Shown in pieces: positions 1 through 7,021 of a DNA stretch of 64,000 nt (its first letter is position 1; every line of letters begins with the position of its first letter). The notes beneath the pieces were generated by a model. The model was given only the letters and a program-made list of their open reading frames with translations, had not been told where the DNA came from and did no database searches. The stretch lies in the NCBI RefSeq assembly GCF_003149455.1, contig NZ_QFFK01000007.1, forward strand, positions 186,001-250,000. The letters run 5' to 3'. The DNA comes from Chitinophaga deserti (GTDB lineage Bacteria > Bacteroidota > Bacteroidia > Chitinophagales > Chitinophagaceae). A program made the position numbers and the translations under genes.

Positions 1-1
1 C

Positions 2-421
2 ATGACGCAATTCTCTAATTATGACGGCAGCTACGCCGGCCAGGCATTCGAAATAGCCACAGGCTACAAGTTCTCGGCCGATGGTACTGCGGAACAATAT
101 TTCTACTGGACCAAAACCAGTACCTATTGCCGCGAGCAGGTGCTCGGTTACCGGAAAGGCACTGCAGTATTCGATGCCGCGAAAAAGACTTTCCGGTTCT
201 ACGCAGCTTCGGGGTACTACCGCCGCTACAACTCCTGCGGTGGCAGCCAGTCGCCCGGCTATGGAGAAAAAGTGGCATACGGGCCGGAAGATCTGCATCC
301 GAAGTATGTAGACGAGCAAAAGAACTGGACGCTGGTTACCGAGCAGGGGAAACTGATCTGGAGGGTGCCCTTTGATGACGGGTCTGCTAATGATTATACG
401 CGTGCTGATGAGCCCAGATAA
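2..421 (+). CDS. C-terminal part of an unrecognised, probably extracellular protein
   Basis: An open frame runs in from the left edge. The ATG at base 2 may be internal, so the gene is probably truncated by the window and the true N-terminus is unseen. The 139 visible residues are rich in Tyr, Gly and Ser, with alternating beta-strand-like stretches (YFYWTKTSTYC, YRKGTAVFD, KTFRFYAASGYY) and two cysteines about 36 residues apart that could form a disulfide. I do not recognise the family. The composition resembles small lipocalin-like or beta-sandwich secreted proteins of Bacteroidota, but that is inference. A strong terminator follows the stop codon, so this is the last gene of its transcript. 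Confidence 0.6.
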   Translation: MTQFSNYDGSYAGQAFEIATGYKFSADGTAEQYFYWTKTSTYCREQVLGYRKGTAVFDAAKKTFRFYAASGYYRRYNSCGGSQSPGYGEKVAYGPEDLHPKYVDEQKNWTLVTEQGKLIWRVPFDDGSANDYTRADEPR

Positions 422-439
422 GGGGGATTGTTTACTGGC

Positions 440-484
440 ACCTGCGCCCGTCCGGAACCATCCGGTGGCGCAGGTTTTTTCTTT
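440..484 (+). terminator. Intrinsic terminator after the left-edge gene
   Basis: A perfect 9-bp stem (ACCTGCGCC at 440-448 with GGCGCAGGT at 467-475) closes an 18-nt loop and runs straight into a T-rich tract on the plus strand. Confidence 0.85.
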
Positions 485-671
485 TAACGGATTCCTGCTG
501 CGTCAGGAAGTTACCATCGCAAAGCCGGAAACAGTTTTTCCGGGGCGGAAAACAGGCAGGGTACCCCCGGAAAAACGGGAAACTACAGTTAGGGGGAAAT
601 ACCTTATTTCGCCCTTTAGCGCATTCCGGCAGAAATTCCGGCAAAGACAATAACCCTTTAATCCGCATTTC

Positions 672-2099
672 ATGCAATTACCGTCTCTATCCCCCGAAAC
701 CTTCGCACAGAAGCTTTCAGACCCTACCGTGGCCCTAAAATTCGCATATCTGAACGATCTGCTGCTCAACAGTGAGTATTGCCTGATTGAATTTATGGTC
801 CGTAAAGGCGCCTGGAAATGGCCCATACCACCCAAGCCCCCCGGATACGATACGGGCAATAAGACCATTGAGCTGGGGGTAATTCTCTTTTTATTGAATA
901 ATACGGGGTACATCGCCGACAATGATATCCGGCAATACGCCCAATACCTGAAAGGTGCCCTGGGCCTGCCCAATTCCCAGCTGCCCGTACAGGCCTATGC
1001 CTGGATCATGAATAATGTGCTCATTTACGACGATGGCGGGGTTATCAGCGGCGGGAAGTACGATACCTATGACCAGGGATGGTTTGCCGCCTTCCTGAAC
1101 CTTATAATCACGGATATGCATGACGCCTGGTATGGCTTCCCTCAGGGCAGCCCTGCACCCATAAAGCTTGATTTCAGCGTAAGTAATTACACCATTACAC
1201 TAGGTATGATTGGCGACTGGGGAACAGGAGACACTACAGCGAAGGCCGTCCTCCGCCAATTGACCACCCTCAACCCGAACTATCTCATCCATTTGGGTGA
1301 TACATATTACTCGGGCAGTCCGGCTACAGGACAGTGGGCAGGATATTACTTCCATCCCGGTGAGGAAATGGAAAACCTCGTGAATATGTGGCCCGGTACC
1401 TCAACACCGCGCTCTTTCACCCTTAATTCCAATCATGAAATGTATACCGGCGGCAACGGCTACTTTGGGGAAGCCCTCAAAACCACCGGGCCATTTTCCC
1501 TGCAGAAAGGCATGAGCTATTTTGCCCTTCAGGCGGGCGACTGGACAGTGCTCGGACTGGATTCCGGATACTATGGCAGCTCTTTCGATGCTTTTATGGA
1601 CGGGAGCATTGGCGGGGAGTTCCTCGACAGGGAGCAGATCAACTGGATAGCCGGTCTGAACCTCAACCCGGCTAAAACAATCGTGCTCACCCACCATACC
1701 GGTTTCCAGTACGATGCTTCTGCCTTCATGAAACTGTGGGACCAGGTGAACGGCGCCCTCGGTGCGGATCCTTATGCCTGGTACTGGGGCCATGTACACA
1801 ACGGAATCGTGTATGCATCCCCCCTTACGCTTCCCGGTACGGATGGAAATTTACAATCTACCAGTACCTACGCCCGCTGCCTGGGTCATGCCGCATTGCC
1901 TTACGGCGAAGCTTCTGCATTAATAAACAACCCGTCGGTTGAATGGATGGAAACGGATAAGCAGGCGAATGGTTTAATGCTGAATGGCTTTGCCACGCTC
2001 ACTTTCCAGCTCGACGGGCAATTAATGGTAACCGGGATCAGGGAGTCTTTTTACCACCTTGGTACTTCTTCCCCGGTGTTCTCGAAGAGAATATTCTAG
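672..2099 (+). CDS. Calcineurin-like metallophosphoesterase with N-terminal helical extension
   Basis: Predicted two-metal phosphoesterase. The five blocks of the family are present: GDWGTG (Asp182), HLGDTYY (Asp210), LNSNHEMY (Asn254/His255, replacing the usual GNHE), LTHHTG (His341/His342) and WGHVHN (His374/His376). About 170 residues precede the catalytic domain. They look helical and match no domain I recognise. There is no signal peptide or membrane segment, so the protein is probably cytoplasmic. The substrate cannot be read from the sequence. The gene stands alone, 250 bp after the previous stop and after a terminator. Confidence 0.85.
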   Translation: MQLPSLSPETFAQKLSDPTVALKFAYLNDLLLNSEYCLIEFMVRKGAWKWPIPPKPPGYDTGNKTIELGVILFLLNNTGYIADNDIRQYAQYLKGALGLPNSQLPVQAYAWIMNNVLIYDDGGVISGGKYDTYDQGWFAAFLNLIITDMHDAWYGFPQGSPAPIKLDFSVSNYTITLGMIGDWGTGDTTAKAVLRQLTTLNPNYLIHLGDTYYSGSPATGQWAGYYFHPGEEMENLVNMWPGTSTPRSFTLNSNHEMYTGGNGYFGEALKTTGPFSLQKGMSYFALQAGDWTVLGLDSGYYGSSFDAFMDGSIGGEFLDREQINWIAGLNLNPAKTIVLTHHTGFQYDASAFMKLWDQVNGALGADPYAWYWGHVHNGIVYASPLTLPGTDGNLQSTSTYARCLGHAALPYGEASALINNPSVEWMETDKQANGLMLNGFATLTFQLDGQLMVTGIRESFYHLGTSSPVFSKRIF

Positions 2100-2239
2100 T
2101 GGCGTAAAATGGGGGTGTCGGTTTTTACCCTTCTTTTTGTCGTTTTTGCACGCGATAGATAATGGGCCGGTGTTGTAAGTTTGTATTGTCAATCACACAA
2201 AACAAATAACAATAATACTCACCATTTAACAACTATTGT

Positions 2240-2662
2240 ATGGAAACGACAAAACAAGCGATCACTATCACCAGCACAATTCAGCAACCTGCAGCTAAAG
2301 TATGGGAACTCTGGAATGAGCCCGAACATATCACTCAATGGTGCGCAGCATCCGACGACTGGCATGCTCCCAAAGCTTCCAGCGATCTCCGGGCAGGTGG
2401 TGCATTCTCCACTACCATGGCCGCGAAAGATGGTTCATTCAGCTTCGATTTCGGTGGCGTATTTGATGTAGTGGAACCGCATCAGCGTATTGAGTATACA
2501 CTTGGCGACGGCCGTAAAGTGAAGATAGATTTCAAAGAAGAAAACGGACAAACGCAGGTGGTGGAAACATTCGATCCGGAAGAAACCAATCCGGAAGACA
2601 TGCAGCGTGCAGGATGGCAGGCGATCCTGGATAACTTTAAACGTTACGCCGAATCCAAATAA
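2240..2662 (+). CDS. SRPBCC/AHSA1-domain protein
   Basis: A 140-residue protein of the START-like fold, in the group called activator of Hsp90 ATPase homolog 1-like. The pattern is typical: N-terminal ITITSTIQQPAAKVWELWNEPEHITQW, then a GG(A/V)F strand, an IEYTLGDGR turn and a C-terminal helix (QAGWQ-like AGWQAILDNFKRYAES). Such proteins enclose a hydrophobic cavity and bind small ligands. The bacterial ones mostly have no defined role, and no catalytic motif can be claimed. A candidate -7 box TAAGTTTG lies at 2176-2183, but no TTTG sits at the expected 19-bp distance. A branched terminator follows. Confidence 0.85.
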   Translation: METTKQAITITSTIQQPAAKVWELWNEPEHITQWCAASDDWHAPKASSDLRAGGAFSTTMAAKDGSFSFDFGGVFDVVEPHQRIEYTLGDGRKVKIDFKEENGQTQVVETFDPEETNPEDMQRAGWQAILDNFKRYAESK

Positions 2663-2668
2663 TTTTCT

Positions 2669-2728
2669 GATGGCCCTTCAGGCTACCCGCAAGGGTTTTA
2701 GCGCCAGGAGGGCCATCTCTTTTTCTTT
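2669..2728 (+). terminator. Branched intrinsic terminator, overlapping the 3' end of the convergent cyclase gene
   Basis: GATGGCCCT (2669-2677) pairs with AGGGCCATC (2709-2717). Inside the loop is a second hairpin, ACCC-GCAA-GGGT, with a GNRA tetraloop. A T-rich tract (TCTTTTTCTTT) follows. The hairpin's DNA also encodes the end of the oppositely oriented cyclase gene. Confidence 0.65.
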
Positions 2729-3715
2729 CCCCCGCAGTTTTATGGAACCCAGCATTTGCGCCGTAAAACCCATGCCGAGGTGCAGCTCCGACACCAGATC
2801 GGCAGAAGCAATTACTTCTTCATTAAACTGTTTGCATAATCCCTGTATGCGTGATGTGGTATTCAGCACATCTCCTGAATAGGTGATATCGCGTTTAATG
2901 ATCCCCACTTCCCCCGCTACCACAGGCCCGCAATGGATGCCTGCCTTGAATTCAGGAAACACGCCATAACGTTCAAGATATTTGGGTTTTAATGTGGCAA
3001 TCCGGTCCTTGATATCAAAGAAACACTGTACGCAATTGCTTTCCGCAAGCCCGTCGCGGTACCGCCATGCTATTATTACCTCATCACCCACATACTGGTA
3101 TATTTCCCCGCGGTTTTCGAGGATAGGGTTGGTGATGTCCGTAAAGAAATCTTTCAGGAAAGCGTGATACCGCTTATCGCCCAAGGCTTCCGCGATGGTG
3201 GTGGATGCGTTGATGTCGAGGAACATAAAGATGCGCTTCTCTTCGCGGGGCGTGTTATACTTGCCGCGCAGGATGTCGCGGAACACACCGGAGCCGAACT
3301 TACTGTTGATCTGGAGGAAGAGTTGAGTGGTACCTACCACCAGCGCCCATATCAGCCCGTTCTTTGCCATGCGCGCCATATCCGGCTGCTCAATCAGGCT
3401 TAAGATCTGCCCTATGATAAAGATCACTGCGATGAAAGACAGGGTTACGGCAAGAATGGTGTACGTATACGATTTGTCCCGGTAACGTTCATTTATGAAG
3501 AAAACAAGGAAGCTCCCGCCCAGCAGTGCGCCCATGAGCCCGGCGGCCACATTCACGATGATGGATTTGGAGAGGGAGTAATCTGCTGCAAAGCCGGCCG
3601 ATCCGCTGGTTTGCAATACCATATGGTCGTACAGCGCAATCAATAGTCCAATGATGGACCAGATGATCATGATTTGCAGAAGCTGCCGCCATTTAACCCG
3701 CGTCCTGGGATTCAT
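2678..3715 (-). CDS. Membrane-anchored class III adenylate/guanylate cyclase
   Basis: Predicted nucleotidyl cyclase that makes a cyclic nucleotide at the inner membrane. Residues 1-135 hold four hydrophobic helices (about 13-33, 50-73, 85-107, 118-135). The catalytic domain begins near residue 160. It has FMFLDINAST with metal-binding Asp167, QYVGDEVIIAW with Asp211, the GIHCGPVVAGEVG block, and YSGDVLNTTSR with the transition-state Asn285 and Arg289. The key catalytic set therefore looks intact. DITYSGD probably carries the purine-specifying Asp, but ATP versus GTP cannot be decided by eye. No extracellular sensor domain is evident; the four-helix region may be the input module. No neighbouring gene belongs to an obvious cyclic-nucleotide pathway. 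Confidence 0.85.
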   Translation of the reverse strand: MNPRTRVKWRQLLQIMIIWSIIGLLIALYDHMVLQTSGSAGFAADYSLSKSIIVNVAAGLMGALLGGSFLVFFINERYRDKSYTYTILAVTLSFIAVIFIIGQILSLIEQPDMARMAKNGLIWALVVGTTQLFLQINSKFGSGVFRDILRGKYNTPREEKRIFMFLDINASTTIAEALGDKRYHAFLKDFFTDITNPILENRGEIYQYVGDEVIIAWRYRDGLAESNCVQCFFDIKDRIATLKPKYLERYGVFPEFKAGIHCGPVVAGEVGIIKRDITYSGDVLNTTSRIQGLCKQFNEEVIASADLVSELHLGMGFTAQMLGSIKLRGKEKEMALLALKPLRVA

Positions 3716-3785
3716 AAGATGAGGTTTTCCCTAATGTATTGATTTTCTGCGGACGGGGCAATGATGAATTCCTGTGCCTTATGTA

Positions 3786-4114
3786 TTAATTCAATATTTC
3801 CAGCACAAGATCCGTGAGGTCGAACCGGGGGAAGTCACCGTTATTGCAGAGCATGGTAAGGGTAATGCCTTTGTCGGGCTGGCGTACTTCCATGCTGAAG
3901 AACCCCACATCCGTACGATGAGGAACATACCCGCGCCGTTGGTGGTGGTATGGATACGGTAGGAAGGTACACTAACGGAAGCTGAAGGCAGAGGGTCGCC
4001 GGTTTGTGCATCTGTAACCTGGCCACGGAGTATTACAGGGAGGGTGTCTTGTGCCAGGCCGGGGAGCGTGCCCCAAAGGAGCAGCAGGGTAAGGAAACAG
4101 GGGAATTGCCGCAT
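3786..4114 (-). pseudogene. Remnant of a secreted CarboxypepD_reg / beta-lactamase-family (S12) protein, internally deleted and frameshifted
   Basis: The first frame gives a signal peptide (MRQFPCFLTLLLLWGTLPGLAQ) and the start of a CarboxypepD_reg-like domain (ILRGQVTDAQTGDPLPSASVSV, ending near TNGAGMF). It then degenerates into low-complexity, Ser/Pro-rich residues ending at 3791. Reading a different frame from about 3925 downward gives a well-formed C-terminus (GFFSMEVRQPDKGITLTML, then CNNGDFPRFDLTDLVLEIL) ending with TAA at 3786. That tail resembles the end of class C beta-lactamase-like serine hydrolases. No SxxK or YxN catalytic motif lies between. The simplest reading is that the head and tail of a gene once several hundred codons longer were joined by a deletion that shifts the frame. 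Confidence 0.6.
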
Positions 4115-4235
4115 AAGGGGAATGGATTACGGGGGATGAAGTTAGGGGGCAATGCCGTTAGGAAGAAGTTAAAGTTTAAGAGAATAGAGATGTTCAAATT
4201 TGGGTGGAGACCAGAAAAAGTGCTAATCTTGAAGG

Positions 4236-4637
4236 ATGCAACTGGATTACCTGACAGGCATCCGTGGAAACGGAGCATTAACATATACCGGTCCGTCGAG
4301 ACTGGTACGTATTTGCCGTTTTGATCCCGAAGAAGCGGCTGCATTGATGCAGGCCGTTCAGGAACTGGCCGAAGGAAAGCGGGAGCTGCTCTGGCTGGAA
4401 GACCTGCCTTTTATACAATCCAATGGTTATTCGCTGGCCATGCAGCGGTCGCTGCACGACGAAGGACTGGTTACCACCGATGAGCGTGTTTTCTCCTTCA
4501 GGTTTACGGAAAAAAGTTACCATAGGATAGTACAGGCGATGGCGCCTTTATGCCATGAAGGATCGCATGGCAATGTGTGGCTGACTGTAGAACATGCGGA
4601 TCCGGCGTTACTTTTTTCCACGGGAGGATCGTGGTAG
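4236..4637 (+). CDS. Uncharacterised 133-residue protein
   Basis: I do not recognise the family. The sequence is well ordered: acidic helices (DPEEAAALMQAVQELAEG), a central LLWLEDLPFIQSNGYSLAMQRS segment, an aromatic strand FSFRFTEKSYHRIVQAM, and no signal peptide or membrane segment, suggesting a small soluble cytoplasmic protein. It is a single gene with no partner on its strand. It starts 122 bp from the divergent gene remnant. Confidence 0.65.
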   Translation: MQLDYLTGIRGNGALTYTGPSRLVRICRFDPEEAAALMQAVQELAEGKRELLWLEDLPFIQSNGYSLAMQRSLHDEGLVTTDERVFSFRFTEKSYHRIVQAMAPLCHEGSHGNVWLTVEHADPALLFSTGGSW

Positions 4638-5067
4638 TTACTGAATTACTGCACCCCTTAATGCGCTGCCAGCCCCTTGCAGCGCGGCTATGATGCCATG
4701 AGCTTAACAAGTTTTTAACGGCTGTTTCGCACCCTTTGGCCGACATTAGTTGCGTTATGATACGCTTTACATTTACCAGATATCAAAGAGAAAACATTAC
4801 AACCGGAACGTACAATGCGTGATGTACGACAAATCTCCGGCAATATGCATACGTTGACATTTTGTACTAGATTAGATCTGGAGCATTTGCCTGCCTGTTT
4901 CTACAGGAGGCTATATTGAGCCAGTAGTTTTCCAGCTTTCATCTTCGTAATAATAGGCAGGCTATTCGATTTCCATGAATATGGTACCGAAGCCAAACAC
5001 TTCGATTTAAGTCCGTTTTTCGTTTGCTCCCCGTTACCGTTTCATACCGGTATCGGGGAGATTTCTT
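4638..5067. other. 430-bp gene-free stretch
   Basis: No convincing coding frame. Only short frames occur (for example 34 codons from an ATG at 4816), without a recognisable product. At the right end CTCCCCG (5027-5033) and CGGGGAG (5054-5060) form the outer part of a hairpin followed on the plus strand by ATTTCTTTT. It lies just beyond the stop codon of the convergent membrane-protein gene, so it may terminate transcription in either direction. Confidence 0.6.
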
Positions 5068-5069
5068 TT
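5027..5069 (+). terminator. Hairpin with T-rich tail downstream of the ECF-associated membrane gene
   Basis: CTCCCCGttACCG and CCGGTatCGGGGAG pair around a short loop. The tail ATTTCTTTT reads on the plus strand, while the adjacent gene that needs a terminator is on the minus strand, so the working direction is uncertain. Confidence 0.5.
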
Positions 5070-5592
5070 ATTCCTCTATCGTCTGGCGGATCAGGCGTAT
5101 CCGTTTCTTCCAAATTGTACCCAGCCATATTGCCTGCATAGTGGTGATCACACCAATCAACACCAGCAGCCAGATCTTCTTTTCCGTCAGTAATATTCCG
5201 TAACAGAAAAACACCAGCAGGCAGGCTGCCATACCAACCCGCGCCGCCACTGATATTATGGCAAAGCGGCGAAGCTGTACCAGGTGACGGTGAACCATTT
5301 CCTGTAAATGATCACCCTGAAGGGCCTGCCTGCTGAATAAGTAGCCTGCTGCATTCAGGAGAATGACAAATGCCACCGCACTTACCAGTAATGCGTTAAT
5401 GTACCAGGGCTTCAGGCCACCGTCAAAGAAGTCATAATAAACTATGAGGAAAAGCACCAGTGGTATCATTTCAAAGAGCAGCTGCTTCCGCATAGCCATG
5501 CGGGCTGGGTGCCGGTGAATCATTCCGCGCAGGGCGGCAGGGGAGGTCCGGGAAACGGGCATGCCTTCCCAGGCTTGTTTCAATGCGTCCAT
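5068..5592 (-). CDS. Four-helix membrane protein encoded next to an ECF sigma factor
   Basis: A 174-residue protein with about 40 soluble, basic N-terminal residues. Hydrophobic helices follow near 40-55, 65-88, 113-133 and 140-160, and the tail is basic (WKKRIRLIRQTIEE). The gene begins 2 bp after the sigma factor stop codon, so the two are almost certainly cotranscribed. That position is where an anti-sigma factor usually sits, but I see no zinc-finger HC2 motif, FecR domain or other known anti-sigma fold. It could hold or sense the sigma factor through its N-terminal segment; that is inference from position only. Confidence 0.7.
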   Translation of the reverse strand: MDALKQAWEGMPVSRTSPAALRGMIHRHPARMAMRKQLLFEMIPLVLFLIVYYDFFDGGLKPWYINALLVSAVAFVILLNAAGYLFSRQALQGDHLQEMVHRHLVQLRRFAIISVAARVGMAACLLVFFCYGILLTEKKIWLLVLIGVITTMQAIWLGTIWKKRIRLIRQTIEE

Positions 5593-5594
5593 GT

Positions 5595-6050
5595 TCAGGA
5601 TTTAAAGTGTTGTTTAATCTTTTGCCGCGCTCTTGTGAGCCGCGCGCCTGCATTGCTTTCAGAAATCCCAAGAATGGAACCCATTTCGGCGTAACTCAGT
5701 CCCTCCAGATAGAGGACCATAATAGCTTTTTCCGCAGGAGTCAATACAGCCAGCAGCTCGGGCAGCCGGTCGTCTTCCCGGTGTTCTGCCACTTCCGGCA
5801 ACTCGGAACGGTATTCTACTTTAGGCCTTCCTTTGCGGAAATGAACCAATGCCGTGCTCAGTGCTATCCGGTACATCCAGGTAGCAAAGCTGCTGCGCCC
5901 TTCGAACTTAGGCCAGGCACGCCAGAGCTGGTACACCATTTCCTGGAACAGGTCTTCCCGGTCTTCCGCCGTATCGCGATACAGTCGGCAGATCTTATGA
6001 AGTATACCCTCATGCTGAGATAGCGATTCCAGGAACTGTGATTCATTCAT
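5595..6050 (-). CDS. ECF RNA polymerase sigma factor
   Basis: A 151-residue sigma-70 family protein reduced to regions 2 and 4. Region 2 includes the RAWPKFEGRSSFATWMYRIA segment, which recognises the -10-type element and melts the promoter. Region 4 is the helix-turn-helix LTPAEKAIMVLYLEGLSYAEMGSILGISESNAGARLTRARQKIK, which recognises the upstream element. It would direct core polymerase to a small regulon. The gene is first in a two-gene unit with the membrane protein that follows it by 2 bp. What activates it cannot be told from the sequence. Confidence 0.9.
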   Translation of the reverse strand: MNESQFLESLSQHEGILHKICRLYRDTAEDREDLFQEMVYQLWRAWPKFEGRSSFATWMYRIALSTALVHFRKGRPKVEYRSELPEVAEHREDDRLPELLAVLTPAEKAIMVLYLEGLSYAEMGSILGISESNAGARLTRARQKIKQHFKS

Positions 6051-6111
6051 TTTGAAGTAATGCTTTAACAGGTTAGTTGCGCTATAAGCCCTGATCCTTA
6101 CAGGCAGGCAT

Positions 6112-6136
6112 AAAAAAACCGCGGTATTCCGCGGTT
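6112..6136 (-). terminator. Intrinsic terminator of the DUF1080 gene
   Basis: AACCGCGG-TATT-CCGCGGTT is a perfect 8-bp stem. On the minus strand it is followed by a run of seven T, eight bases past the stop codon of the DUF1080 gene. Confidence 0.85.
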
Positions 6137-6143
6137 CCCTGTA

Positions 6144-6836
6144 TTACCTGCTGATTTTCGTTAGCTTACGGATGGGTGTTAGCATTACTTTCCTGAACTC
6201 CACTTCCGCGCCTTCGGCCTGCAGGGCTATACTGCCGCTGGTAACGGTACAGTTATAACCGTCGTTCACCAGGTCGCCATTCACCCAAACACGTACCTTG
6301 TCGCCCAGGCATTCCACTACCATACGGTTCCATTCACCCAGGGCTTTCTCCGACCCGTCGGTCCGGTTCCTTACCCTTCTTTCTTTACCGTCTACCACAC
6401 CCCAGTTCTCTTTAGGGCCACGGTACACCTCCATGCTGTCTACCGCCACATCTTCCCCGATGCACCAGAAATCGCCGGCGTTCTTACTCATCAGCTGCAC
6501 TTCCAGAGATTTGGGGAACATTCCGTACAGAACCCGGGGCGCGGAGGCATGTACGAGCAGGCCGCAGTTACCCGGTTTGCCGGCAAAGCGGTACTCCACT
6601 TCTATACGGTAATCCTTATACTTTGCATCGGTAATCAGGTGGCCCTGTGGCGTACCCAGACTTACGAGCATGCCATTACGTACAATAAAGGGAATACGGA
6701 GGGAGGAATCCTTTTCCAGGTCGGGGACATCCATATGCCAGCCGGTAAGGTCTTTACCGTTGAAAAGGCTGCGCGATTGCGCGTGGCATAACGTGGAAGC
6801 GCATAGTAGCAATGCGGAAAAAACAATATGTTTCAT
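6144..6836 (-). CDS. Secreted DUF1080 (3-keto-disaccharide hydrolase-like) protein
   Basis: The N-terminal 19 residues form a signal peptide ending CHAQ. The mature protein opens with SLFNGKDLTGWHM, the signature start of DUF1080 proteins. These adopt a concanavalin-like beta-jelly roll, and some hydrolyse 3-keto-glycosides. Further family blocks are GNCGLLVHA, KSLEVQLMSKNAGDFWCIGE, EWNRMVVECLGDKVRVWVNGDLVNDG and GSIALQAEGAEVEFRKVML. The length (230 residues) matches a single-domain member. It would act in the periplasm or at the cell surface. The gene is divergent from a secreted GH2 enzyme, so the two may share a regulatory region and a glycoside substrate. Confidence 0.88.
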   Translation of the reverse strand: MKHIVFSALLLCASTLCHAQSRSLFNGKDLTGWHMDVPDLEKDSSLRIPFIVRNGMLVSLGTPQGHLITDAKYKDYRIEVEYRFAGKPGNCGLLVHASAPRVLYGMFPKSLEVQLMSKNAGDFWCIGEDVAVDSMEVYRGPKENWGVVDGKERRVRNRTDGSEKALGEWNRMVVECLGDKVRVWVNGDLVNDGYNCTVTSGSIALQAEGAEVEFRKVMLTPIRKLTKISR

Positions 6837-7021
6837 ATGGGTAAGTTATAAAATTTATTGACTATTTTGTCCTATCGTGCTTATTTGAACCACGTCATGA
6901 AACAGTACTTGTCTTGCCTGATGCAGCCGGCCGTCTTCCACGCCGTATTCCCTGTGCATCAGAACAGCCTGTTATACTGGTATTCAATTCGGAAATCGAT
7001 TGTAGTGTTATAATACATCTT

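Noticed and set aside
2145..2183. Full -33/-7 promoter for the first SRPBCC gene
   Set aside because: TAAGTTTG is a good -7 match, but the nearest TTTG is 27 bp upstream instead of about 19, so only the -7 part is plausible.
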